A DNA stretch of 64,000 nucleotides from Paraburkholderia kururiensis JCM 10599 = LMG 19447 (lineage in GTDB: Bacteria > Pseudomonadota > Gammaproteobacteria > Burkholderiales > Burkholderiaceae), in NCBI RefSeq assembly GCF_003986935.1, contig NZ_RJZE01000008.1, positions 1 to 64,000 of the forward strand. Direction: 5' to 3'. Shown one piece after another: positions 49,284 to 57,810 of this stretch. The notes under the pieces were generated by a model. The model ran no database searches, was not told the DNA's origin, and was given only the letters and a program-made list of their open reading frames with translations. Every line of letters begins with the position of its first letter. Position 1 is the first letter of the stretch. The translations under genes were made by a program, and so were the position numbers.

Positions 49284-50807
49284 ATGAATCAACCTGTTTC
49301 GCAGATGCGCTCGTTCTCGACGGTCTTTCTGATCGAGATGTGGGAGCGTTTCGGCTATTACGGCATGGCCGCGCTGCTCGTGCTGTTCATGGTGGACAAG
49401 CTCGGTTTCGCCGACGGGCACGCCAACCTCACCTGGGGCGCCTTTACGGCGCTGGTCTATGCGGCGCCTTCCATTGGCGGCTGGATCGGCGACAAGGTGC
49501 TGGGCGCGCGGCGCACGATGATCTTCGGTGCAGCGGTGCTCGCCGTGGGTTATCTGATGCTCGCCATGCCCGACGACAGCCTTGATCACATGTATGCATC
49601 GCTCGGTGTGATCGTGGTGGGCAACGGGCTCTTCAAGGCGAACGCCGCCAACCTCGTGCGTCGCATCTATGAAGGCGACGAAGCGCGCATCGACAGCGCG
49701 TTCACGATGTACTACATGGCGGTGAACGTGGGCTCCACGGTGTCGATGCTCGCTACGCCGTGGATCAAGGACCACTGGGGCTGGCACGCCGCGTTCGCGG
49801 TGTGCTGCGCCGGCATGGTGCTTGGCGTGCTGAATTTCGCGCTCATGTATCGCACGGTGGCGCACGTGGGTTCGGCGCCGGACGCGCAACCGCTCAAGCT
49901 CACGCGCGCGGCGGCGGTGGCGCTGGGCGGCATCGCGCTCGGCCTGGCCACCGTGTTCGTGCTCCAGCACAAGGCGATTGCCGTGGCCTGCGTCTATGCG
50001 GCTGGCGTTGCGATTCTCGCGATCTTCGCGTGGATGCTCGCGCGCTGCGAACGCGCCGAACGCGCGGGGCTGATCGCGGCGCTCGTGCTCACGTTGCAGT
50101 CCATTCTGTTCTTCATCTTCTATCAGCAGATGTCGACCTCGCTCACGCTGTTTGCGCTGCGCAATGTCGACCCGCTGTTCTCGATTGCGGGCGTGCCGTT
50201 GTTTTCGTGGAGCGCCGCGCAGTTCCAGGCGCTCAACCCGATCTGGATCATGGTCCTCTCGCCGTTGCTCGCCACGCTGTACACGCGGCTCGCCAGCAAC
50301 GGCCGCGACGTGCCGGTGGCGGGCAAGTTCGCCGCGGGCTTCGCGGTGGTGGCCGCGGGCTTCTTCGTCTTCGCGGTGAGCGGCCGGTACGCCGTGGAGG
50401 GCCGTGTGTCGTCGTGGTTCATGGTGTGGGGCTACGGACTCTACTCGCTCGGCGAACTGCTTGTGAGCGGCCTCGGGCTCGCGATGATCGCGCGCTACGT
50501 GCCCGCGCGCATGAGCGGCTTCATGATGGGCGCGTATTTCGTCGCGACCGGTGTTTCGCAGTATCTGGGCAGCGTGGTGGCGAATTTCGCGCAGATGCCT
50601 TCCGGCGAGCTCGATCCGCTGACCTCGTTGCCGCTCTATACGAAGCTGTTCTGGGGGCTCGGCTGGCTCGCGGCGGTGGGCGTTGCGATTGCGGTGGTGC
50701 TGCTGCCGCTGATGCGGCGGCTTTCGTCTGAACATCATCGGTCGTCGAACGGTGCGCGTGCGCAGGCCGACGAGCGTCGCGCTGCCGCCTCGGCTGCGTT
50801 GGACTGA
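49284..50807 (+). CDS. POT/PTR family proton-dependent oligopeptide transporter
   Basis: 507 aa with 12-14 predicted membrane helices. The POT signature EMWERFGYYG is at residues 19-28, with the family's extra helices in the middle. Imports di- and tripeptides with protons (DtpA/YdgR-like) across the inner membrane. Start at ATG 49284. A hydrophilic tail of about 25 residues follows the last helix. An intrinsic terminator is just downstream. Confidence 0.9.
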   Translation: MNQPVSQMRSFSTVFLIEMWERFGYYGMAALLVLFMVDKLGFADGHANLTWGAFTALVYAAPSIGGWIGDKVLGARRTMIFGAAVLAVGYLMLAMPDDSLDHMYASLGVIVVGNGLFKANAANLVRRIYEGDEARIDSAFTMYYMAVNVGSTVSMLATPWIKDHWGWHAAFAVCCAGMVLGVLNFALMYRTVAHVGSAPDAQPLKLTRAAAVALGGIALGLATVFVLQHKAIAVACVYAAGVAILAIFAWMLARCERAERAGLIAALVLTLQSILFFIFYQQMSTSLTLFALRNVDPLFSIAGVPLFSWSAAQFQALNPIWIMVLSPLLATLYTRLASNGRDVPVAGKFAAGFAVVAAGFFVFAVSGRYAVEGRVSSWFMVWGYGLYSLGELLVSGLGLAMIARYVPARMSGFMMGAYFVATGVSQYLGSVVANFAQMPSGELDPLTSLPLYTKLFWGLGWLAAVGVAIAVVLLPLMRRLSSEHHRSSNGARAQADERRAAASAALD

Positions 50808-50903
50808 TTCGTGTAGCGCTGCGGCGGCTGCGTCGGTTTGCCCTCGTGCATTGAGGGCGGACGTAGATTGCGATTCGGCTTCGGTTTCAACCTGGAAGGC
50901 AGA

Positions 50904-50928
50904 AAGCCCCGCATGGCGGGGCTTTTTT
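50904..50928 (+). terminator. Intrinsic terminator after POT transporter
   Basis: 9-bp perfect stem AAGCCCCGC/GCGGGGCTT with loop ATG and a T-run to 50928. Located 97 bp after the transporter stop and before the MocR gene, so the two are separately transcribed. Confidence 0.88.
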
Positions 50929-51036
50929 GCGTCGGGCTGTCCGGCTGCCGGTCAGCTGCTTCACGGGTCGATCGCGAATGCGGTCTGCCAGAATAGCTGC
51001 TTCGAAGACGAGGAGCCGGGGAGCGGAGGAGTCGCG

Positions 51037-52563
51037 ATGGACATTCACGTCACCGTAGAAGGACGCCACGACCTGGCAGGGCAGATCTACAGGCAGTTGC
51101 GCGCGGGAATCGTCGAGGGACGGCTCGCCGGCGGCACGCGTCTGCCTTCCACACGCGACCTCGCGGTGCAACTGGGCGTATCGCGCAAGACGACTCTGGA
51201 CGTGTTCGAACGGCTGCTCGCCGAAGGCTATCTCACTGCGCGCGCCGGTTCGGGCACGTTCGTCGCAACGGGCCTGCAACGGCTGCCGTCCGAGCCTTCT
51301 GTGCAGATGCGGATGACCGGAGGCGTCCGCGCGCCTCATGTGTCTCATGCGTCTCGTGCGGCCCACGAGCGCCCGGGCGCAGGAACGCTCGCGAAGGCCG
51401 CGCCCGTGTGGGAGGCGCTATCGCAAACGCAGCTGTTACCGCGTTCCGATCGACGTCTGCGCGTCGATTTCATGGGCGGCGTGACGGACAAGTCGCGCTT
51501 TCCCTTCGACGTCTGGCGCCGTTGCGTGAACCAGGCGCTGCGCGCGCAGGCCCGCGGCGTGGGCGCCTATCGGGAGGCGGCGGGTGAGCAGGAATTGCGT
51601 CTCGCGATTTCGCGCTATCTCGCGTTCAGCCGCGCGGTGGCGAGCAACTGGGAGGACGTGATCGTCACGCAGGGCGCGCAGCATGCGCTCGATCTGATCG
51701 CGCGCGTCGTGCTGCGCCCGGGCGATGTCGCGGCTATCGAAGACCCCGGCTATCCGCCGGCGCGTGCCTGTCTGCTCGCGGCGGGCGCGAAGGTCGTGCC
51801 GGTGCCGGTGGATGACGAAGGGCTGATTGTCGAGCGGTTGCCGAAGAACGCCCGGCTCGTCTACGTGACGCCTTCGCATCAGTTTCCGCTCGGCATGCCG
51901 ATGAGCCTCGAGCGTCGCGTCGCCTTGCTCGAATGGGCGCAGCAACGCGGCGCCGTGATTATCGAGGACGACTACGACTGCGAGTTCCGTTTCGAAGGGC
52001 GTCCTATGGAGCCGCTCAAAAGCCTGGATCGCAGCGCAATCGTGGCCTACGTAGGCACGTTTTCGAAAACCATCTTTCCCGAACTGCGCGTGGGATACGT
52101 GGTGCCGCCGGCGTCGCTGGCGCAGCCGCTCGTCACGGCGCGCAAGGCAACGGACTGGCACGGCTGCACGCTCACGCAGCGTGCGCTCGCCACCTTCATG
52201 CTCAACGGCGACTTCGCGCGGCACCTGCGCCGCATGCACAAGGAGTACGCCGCGCGGCGCGCAGCGTTGCTCACGCATCTGCGAGGACCGCTTTCCGAGT
52301 GGTTAGCGCCGATCATGCCGACCACCGCGGGCATTCATCTCGCGGCACGGCTTAACGCTTCCGTCGACGAGGCGGCGCTGGTGCGTGCGGCCGCCGACGT
52401 TTCGCTCGGCATTTACGGGCTCACGCCGTTTTATGTGAAGGCGCGCCCCGACCAGGGGCTTATGTTCGGCTACGGCGCGATGGACGTCGCCCATATCGAC
52501 GAAGGACTGGATGCGCTCGCCGCGCTGATGCCGCGCCTCGCGCGTTCGCGTAATGGCGCGTAA
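51037..52563 (+). CDS. MocR/PdxR-like regulator
   Basis: 508 aa. GntR helix-turn-helix at about 14-80 (LPSTRDLAVQLGVSRKTTLDVFERLL), an Arg/His-rich linker, then the aminotransferase-like domain with the PLP lysine in GTFSKTIFPELRVGYV. GGAG precedes the ATG. A second, distinct member of the family in this window. No obvious target is adjacent (flanked by the POT transporter and an HU gene); PdxR-type control of vitamin B6 synthesis is one possibility. Confidence 0.88.
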   Translation: MDIHVTVEGRHDLAGQIYRQLRAGIVEGRLAGGTRLPSTRDLAVQLGVSRKTTLDVFERLLAEGYLTARAGSGTFVATGLQRLPSEPSVQMRMTGGVRAPHVSHASRAAHERPGAGTLAKAAPVWEALSQTQLLPRSDRRLRVDFMGGVTDKSRFPFDVWRRCVNQALRAQARGVGAYREAAGEQELRLAISRYLAFSRAVASNWEDVIVTQGAQHALDLIARVVLRPGDVAAIEDPGYPPARACLLAAGAKVVPVPVDDEGLIVERLPKNARLVYVTPSHQFPLGMPMSLERRVALLEWAQQRGAVIIEDDYDCEFRFEGRPMEPLKSLDRSAIVAYVGTFSKTIFPELRVGYVVPPASLAQPLVTARKATDWHGCTLTQRALATFMLNGDFARHLRRMHKEYAARRAALLTHLRGPLSEWLAPIMPTTAGIHLAARLNASVDEAALVRAAADVSLGIYGLTPFYVKARPDQGLMFGYGAMDVAHIDEGLDALAALMPRLARSRNGA

Positions 52564-52801
52564 CGTGGGCGCGCGCATCGAGAAAAGTGCCTTGGCAAAG
52601 GGGTAGCGCAGCCGCCATGCCGCGTTTACCCCATAAAAAAGGCGCTAAAACGCACGCCATAGTCTGCGCCGCGCAACAACTTGCGCCTCGCCCGCACAAA
52701 AGATTCGCGCAAAACGCTGGAGCGCTTGTAGAATCCGCCGTTGAAGAGCCCGCATGGCGCGGTGCCTTCATGATTCATTGACCAACACTGGTAGGAGAAA
52801 C

Positions 52802-53242
52802 ATGCCGACTTCCGCAAAGAAAGTGGCCAAGAAGGCCGCTGCCCCGGCCAAGAAGGTTGCCGCGAAGAAAGTGCCCGCAAAGCAGGCTGCAGCTAAGAAG
52901 GTCGCCGTGAAGGCGTCCGGCGCTCCGTCGCCGATCAAGGACACCTTCACGAAGGCCTCGCTGGCTGCTCACATTGCCGAGCGTGCCGCAGTCGAAGTGA
53001 AGTCCGTGAAGGCCGTGCTTGGCGCACTCGAGGACACCATCCTCGGTTCCGTGCACAAGAAGGGCGCAGGCGAGTTCACGCTGTCGGGTCTTCTGAAGAT
53101 CGTCGTGCAGGCTGTGCCGGCGAAGAAGAAGCGCTTCGGCAAAGACCCGTTCACGGGCGAGGAACGCTGGTTCCCGGCGAAGCCCGCTTCGGTTCGCGTG
53201 AAGGCACGTGCGCTGAAGAAGCTGAAGGACGCAGCAGCCTGA
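52802..53242 (+). CDS. HU-family DNA-binding protein with lysine-rich H1-like N-terminus
   Basis: 146 aa. Residues 1-45 are Lys/Ala/Pro repeats (AKKVAKKAAAPAKKVAAKK), like histone H1 tails. Residues 52-146 form an HU-like domain (FTKASLAAHIAERAAVEVKSV, GEFTLSGLLKIV, RFGKDPFTGEERWF). TAGGAG lies 5 nt upstream. Expected to compact or bend nucleoid DNA. Followed by a strong terminator, so probably monocistronic. Confidence 0.9.
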   Translation: MPTSAKKVAKKAAAPAKKVAAKKVPAKQAAAKKVAVKASGAPSPIKDTFTKASLAAHIAERAAVEVKSVKAVLGALEDTILGSVHKKGAGEFTLSGLLKIVVQAVPAKKKRFGKDPFTGEERWFPAKPASVRVKARALKKLKDAAA

Positions 53243-53283
53243 TAATGGCTGCGCCGGCGCATCGTCGCCGGCATGCTTGACGC

Positions 53284-53316
53284 AATCCCCGCCGGTGCAT
53301 GCCCGCGGGGATTTTT
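53284..53316 (+). terminator. Intrinsic terminator of the HU-like gene
   Basis: 9-bp stem AATCCCCGC/GCGGGGATT with a 12-nt loop, followed by TTTT (to 53316). Located 41 bp after the stop. Confidence 0.85.
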
Positions 53317-53425
53317 CTTGGCCGGTGTCGCGCGCGTGAGGCAAAGTCCCCTCGGAGCGGGCCTCGGGATCGCGGTGGCGCGGCGGTACAATGCCGTGAT
53401 TATTGGCTTTTGGCAGGGCAGATTC

Positions 53426-54331
53426 ATGACTTACTGTGTGGCGATGTGTGTGGATGAGGGACTCGTGTTCCTGTCGGACACGCGGACCAACGCGGGCGTC
53501 GATCACATCAGCACGGCGCGCAAGATGTCGGTGTTCGAGCAGCCCGGCGAGCGAGTGCTCGTGCTGATGGGCGCCGGCAATCTCTCGCTGACGCAAGCCG
53601 TTCTGCACGTGCTGAAAGAGGCCGCTCCCGCGGGCCGCCCCACGCTCTGGACGGCGTCCAGCATGACCGAGGCTGCGCGCGTGGTGGGCGACGCCGTGCG
53701 CGCGGTCCACCAGCACGAGGCGCGCTCGCTTCAGGAGTTCGGCGTCGATTTCAATTGCAGCTTCATTCTGGGCGGGCAGATCGCTGCGCCGCGCGGCGCG
53801 GGGGAAGGTTCCGCCGACATGGGCACGGGCCTCGTGCAGCGTCCGCGCCTTTTCATGATCTACGCGGCGGGTAACTTCATCGAAGCGTCGGACGTGAATC
53901 CGTATTTCCAGATTGGCGAGTTGAAGTACGGCAAGCCGATCATCGACCGCGTGCTGAAGCCTTCCACGCCTCTCGACGAGGCCGCGAAGTGCGCGCTGAT
54001 CTCAATGGATTCCACGCTGCGCTCGAACCTCTCGGTGGGGTTGCCGCTGGATCTGCTGGTGTACGAAGCGAATGCGCTGCGCGTGACGCGCTTCGTCACG
54101 ATCGACCATGACAACGCATACTTCGAGATGATCCACCGCACCTGGGGCGAGCAGCTGCGTCAGGTGTTCGCGGAGATTCCGGACCCGGCGTGGGAGAGCC
54201 CCGAGGGCGTCCCGCTGCAGCAGCGTGGCCGTGCGCCGCTCGTGCTGCCCGCCACGGGCGACGCGCGCGAAGTGCCTGCGCAGCCGGCGCAGACGCTTGC
54301 GCAAGCGGAGACGGTGAAGTCGCGACGCTAG
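53426..54331 (+). CDS. Anbu (proteasome-related) peptidase
   Basis: 301 aa of the Anbu (ancestral beta-subunit) family, an N-terminal-nucleophile hydrolase. After removal of Met1 the likely nucleophile is T2, with D18 and K33 completing the proteasome-like triad. GTGLVQRP and SMDSTLRSNLSVGLPLDL are family-typical. The C-terminal 50 residues are Pro/Ala-rich. In many genomes Anbu lies with an ATP-grasp, alpha-E and transglutaminase genes; here it is alone. Confidence 0.88.
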   Translation: MTYCVAMCVDEGLVFLSDTRTNAGVDHISTARKMSVFEQPGERVLVLMGAGNLSLTQAVLHVLKEAAPAGRPTLWTASSMTEAARVVGDAVRAVHQHEARSLQEFGVDFNCSFILGGQIAAPRGAGEGSADMGTGLVQRPRLFMIYAAGNFIEASDVNPYFQIGELKYGKPIIDRVLKPSTPLDEAAKCALISMDSTLRSNLSVGLPLDLLVYEANALRVTRFVTIDHDNAYFEMIHRTWGEQLRQVFAEIPDPAWESPEGVPLQQRGRAPLVLPATGDAREVPAQPAQTLAQAETVKSRR

Positions 54332-54389
54332 CAGCGCGGCTACGCCGGAGACGTTTGCCGGGGCCTGCAAGATGGGCCCGGAAAAGAAA

Positions 54390-54416
54390 AAGCCAGCCGA
54401 AGAGGCTGGCTTTTTT
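54390..54416. terminator. Bidirectional terminator between Anbu and porin genes
   Basis: 9-bp stem AAGCCAGCC/GGCTGGCTT, loop GAAGA, with T-run on the plus strand and A-run (T-run on minus) on the other side. It serves the two convergent genes. Confidence 0.88.
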
Positions 54417-54456
54417 GCTGCGGCAATGTTTCGCCGCAGCTTCGCACGAAGTTCGA

Positions 54457-55599
54457 TTAGAACTTGTGGCGGATACCCAGGCTGACGATTTCCGACGAGC
54501 GAGCGTTGGAGTCGAAGCCGTAGTCGGCGACGGATGCCGTCACGCCGTTGCCGCTTGCACGCTGGTACGCACCGACCAGGTACACGTCCGTACGCTTCGA
54601 CAGGTTGTAGTCGCCGCCCAGGGAAACCTGGTTATACGTCTGCGACGCACCATTGCCCTTGCCGTGCGTGAAGGTGTAGCCGAGGCCGATCAGTGCTGCC
54701 GGCGTCAGTTGGTAGTTCACGAAGCCAGCGCCCACGTCGTAGCGCTGCGTAGCGCCGAACGAGGCGGCCGAGAACGCATCACGCTTGTACATCGCGTTGC
54801 TGTAACGCAGACCGAACGTGAACGGGCCAGCAACGTACTGGCCAGCAACCGAGGCGATGTTGATCGACTTGGCCGTCGTGAACGCGCCGTTGATAGCCGC
54901 CGTCGTCGAGGTGTCGAACGTGCCATCCGACGTACCGCCCCAGGTCGTGCGGGGCCCATTGAGGTTGCCCATAACGATGTAGCCGGCAGCCACGCTGAAC
55001 GGACCGTTCGCGTAGGTTGCTGCGAGCGACCACGTCTGGCCCGAACCCGTCGAACCTGCCACGCCGCCGAACGCGTAGAACGCTTCGAACTGGAAGCCGG
55101 CGTACACGGGCGACGTGTACTTGATGGCGCTGTTGGTACGCGAGCTGTTGTCGTTGTTGTCGACGTCGCCCGGGGTCGTGAACGTGGAGCCCCAGTAGTT
55201 GTCGGCGGTCAGCGGTTGAACCAGGTCGACGACCGGGTCGTACTGGCGGCCCAGCGTGACCGTACCGTACGTGTCGTGCGTCAGACCGACGTATGCCTGG
55301 CGGCCGAACATGCGGCTGCCTTGACCAAGCTTGCCGGTGTTGATGTCGAAGCCGTTTTCCAACTGGAAGATCGCCTTCAGGCCACCGCCCAGGTCTTCCT
55401 GACCCTTCAGGCCCCAGCGGTTACCTTGCAGGTTGCCGCCGGCCAGGTGGTACAGGCTGTTGTTGCTCGTATCGGCGTTGTGCACGTACTGGAACGACTC
55501 GTCGATCACGCCGTACAGGGTGACGCTGCTTTGAGCATGCGCTGCGCCGGCAACGCCGAGCAGGGCCAGCGAGAGGGTCGAAAGTGTAAGCTTTTTCAT
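54457..55599 (-). CDS. General (gram-negative type) porin
   Basis: 380 aa. Signal peptide to AHA-QSSVTLYGVIDESF near residue 22. The mature protein has the 16-strand porin pattern typical of Burkholderiales (NRWGLKGQEDLGGGLKAIFQLENGF, TLGRQYDP, and C-terminal Phe GIRHKF needed for BAM assembly). Forms trimers for passive uptake of small solutes. Start ATG 55599 with GGAG 8 nt upstream. Its upstream region is AT-rich and conspicuously different from the rest. Confidence 0.92.
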   Translation of the reverse strand: MKKLTLSTLSLALLGVAGAAHAQSSVTLYGVIDESFQYVHNADTSNNSLYHLAGGNLQGNRWGLKGQEDLGGGLKAIFQLENGFDINTGKLGQGSRMFGRQAYVGLTHDTYGTVTLGRQYDPVVDLVQPLTADNYWGSTFTTPGDVDNNDNSSRTNSAIKYTSPVYAGFQFEAFYAFGGVAGSTGSGQTWSLAATYANGPFSVAAGYIVMGNLNGPRTTWGGTSDGTFDTSTTAAINGAFTTAKSINIASVAGQYVAGPFTFGLRYSNAMYKRDAFSAASFGATQRYDVGAGFVNYQLTPAALIGLGYTFTHGKGNGASQTYNQVSLGGDYNLSKRTDVYLVGAYQRASGNGVTASVADYGFDSNARSSEIVSLGIRHKF

Positions 55600-55973
55600 C
55601 CATTTCTCCACGCAGATGATTGATTTGTTGTTGCGCGATGGAGAATAACGCAGGGCATGCAACGGCAAGAACTGAAAAAAATTGAGTGTAGCCAAAATGT
55701 AACAACGTTCACAAAGCCTTGTATATAAAGCGTGTTCACGATAATTGCGGAAGTCGCAACACTGTGTACCATTTCTACATTATTGTTGTTTTGCGCACAG
55801 TGACGCCCTGAAATTGGTCAGGCAACTCGCGTAAATGAAAGTCGAATGAAATGAATTCGATGGCGCGCGCCGCGACTGCATTAAGAAGCCGCTGACAAAC
55901 CGTGGCAAGCCGTTTCGCGGCCGATCCGGCCGGCCGCGCCGAAACTGATCTGTCTCAAGACGCGCCGGCGTCC
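55600..55973 (-). promoter_or_regulatory. AT-rich porin promoter region
   Basis: The 374-bp gap between porin and the BrkB-like gene is much AT-richer than average. On the minus strand TTGTGA (55714-55709), an 18-nt gap and TACACT (55690-55685) form a plausible promoter with a leader of about 80 nt. GTGAAC occurs twice (55712-55707 and 55739-55734), possible regulator sites. No gene is seen. Confidence 0.4.
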
Positions 55974-57401
55974 TCAGCGTTTGCGTGACAACGTCGGCTG
56001 GGCGTCGTCGGTATCGCTGCCGTTGGAAGGAGTGAGCTTGCCATGGACGGGGTGTCGGCCGCCGGCCAGGCGGTTCCTGGCCGCTGTCATGAACAGCGCA
56101 GCGCCCGTGGCAAGCAGGACCGACGTCCAGGGGTGCTGCTTCACGTATCGATTCGCCGCTGCAGCGGCGCGGCCTGATTGAACGATGGCGTCGGCGGCTG
56201 CTCGCGTTGCCTTGCGCTCCATGCCGACTGCCGTCCGACCCACGCGTACTACGCGCGCCGGGAAGCGTTCTTTGTTGTCCTTCCGATATAGCGAGGCGGG
56301 ATGCGCATCGCCGTTGGAGACATGCGGGGCCATCGCGATACGGCTCCCCGAATCTTTCGCTGACCCACGTCGCCTCGTTCCTTCAGCCGCCACGGTCGCC
56401 TGATCCGTCACGCGCGCCGCGGCTCCATCCGGCTGTCGCAACCTGTCGCCAACCGTGGAGGCCGCAAGCACGGACGCCAGCTTGGCACGGCTACCGGGCG
56501 GCAGGTTGTCCTGGCTGCCCCAGGCGCCGCGCGGATCGTGCAGCCGTCCGCGTGCCGCCGCGAACTCGGCGCCGAGCAGCAGCACAGCCGCCGAGAAATA
56601 CAGCCACATGAGCAGTACCGCGAGCGACCCCGCCGCGCCGAACGCGCTCGCCATGCCCGCGTGCGCGAGATACAGCGCGAAGAGCTTCTTGCCCGCCGAA
56701 AACAGCACGGCGGCGACGGCACCCCCCACAATCGCGTCGCGCCAGCGCACCGGCGCGTCGGGCAGAAACTTGAGCAGCGCGGCGAAGGCGACTGCGAGCA
56801 CGAGCAGCCCCACGCCGAGCTGCAGCAGATCGCCGATCACGACATACGGCGAAGCCGCCCACAGCATCTCGCCGACGAACGTGATGGCCGTGTCGAGCAC
56901 GAGCGAGACGATCAGCAGAAATGCGACGCCGAGCACGAGGCTGAACGAGATGAGCCGCACGCGCACGAGGGCGAGCACCGTCGAAGGCCGCGCCCCGACG
57001 GGCGGCGGCCATACGATGTTGAGCGCCGTATTGAGCGACGAAAAGGTGGCCGAGGCGCCAATGGCCAGCATCGAAAACGAGATGATGGCCGCCACGTCGC
57101 CCGCGCTCTTGCTGCGATGAGCGTTCTCGACGATGGTCGTGATGGCCGCGGAGGCGTCGTTGCCGAGCACCATGCGCACCTGGTCGAAGAGTTCGCTGCG
57201 GGCGGTATCGGTGCCGAAGAACCAGCCTGCCACCGCAATCACCATCACGAGGGTGGGCGCGAGCGAAAAGGCCGAGTAGAACGCGATGCTGGCCGCAAGG
57301 GAGGTGCAGCGGTCGTCGGAGAACTTCCTGAACGCGCCGATCGCCCACGAGGCTTCTTTGCGCGCGGCGGACTGAATCCGGTCCGGGGAAAGCGTGTCCA
57401 T
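55974..57401 (-). CDS. YihY/BrkB family membrane protein with YqjD-like C-terminal tail
   Basis: 475 aa, longer than usual (about 280-330). Residues 1-300 have about six transmembrane helices and the BrkB pattern (SLAASIAFYSAFSLAPTLVMVIAVAGWFFG, FLPDAPVRWRDAIVGGAVAAVLF). A charged 110-residue linker follows. The last 80 residues carry AVGMERKATRAAADAIVQSG and NRYVKQHPWTSVLLATGAALF, resembling the ElaB/YqjD (DUF883) tail that anchors ribosome-associated proteins. AAGGAG precedes ATG 57401. Confidence 0.83.
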   Translation of the reverse strand: MDTLSPDRIQSAARKEASWAIGAFRKFSDDRCTSLAASIAFYSAFSLAPTLVMVIAVAGWFFGTDTARSELFDQVRMVLGNDASAAITTIVENAHRSKSAGDVAAIISFSMLAIGASATFSSLNTALNIVWPPPVGARPSTVLALVRVRLISFSLVLGVAFLLIVSLVLDTAITFVGEMLWAASPYVVIGDLLQLGVGLLVLAVAFAALLKFLPDAPVRWRDAIVGGAVAAVLFSAGKKLFALYLAHAGMASAFGAAGSLAVLLMWLYFSAAVLLLGAEFAAARGRLHDPRGAWGSQDNLPPGSRAKLASVLAASTVGDRLRQPDGAAARVTDQATVAAEGTRRRGSAKDSGSRIAMAPHVSNGDAHPASLYRKDNKERFPARVVRVGRTAVGMERKATRAAADAIVQSGRAAAAANRYVKQHPWTSVLLATGAALFMTAARNRLAGGRHPVHGKLTPSNGSDTDDAQPTLSRKR

Positions 57402-57810
57402 GGTGCTCCTTCACGGCGAGTCAGGGCGCGCCGTCCAATGGTCTTGCACGAGTCCAGAGCAAAGCGGAGACCTAAGGGTGTCCGCACACTCCACTGTATA
57501 TAAGCGGCAGGAGCACCGCCTTGATGCCATGCAGGCATGCACGCCGCGCAGCAGCCTAGACCGATGATCTGCGCCGCCCGTCCCGCGCTCCAGCCATTTT
57601 GCTGCACGACAGCAGCGGCCTGCGCGAAGCACGCACCACGCCCGCCCAGCGGGCGTGCCGGTGAAAACACGTGTGTCTTTGTGTCGTGCTATCGTTCGGC
57701 CCGTCTCGCCTGGCCGCCGCACCGCTTCGCGCGTGCCGCGTTCCTGACGCTCCTGTAAGAGACGACCTATACTTTTGATTCACACTCAATAACCAGAAGC
57801 CGAGGACGAC
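57402..57810 (+). promoter_or_regulatory. Intergenic region with promoter of the formate dehydrogenase operon
   Basis: The 409-bp divergent gap holds no supported gene. CTGACG (57744-57749), 18-nt spacer and TATACT (57768-57773) make a plausible sigma-70 promoter starting about 30 nt before fdnG. The remainder is GC-rich without recognised motif. Confidence 0.45.
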
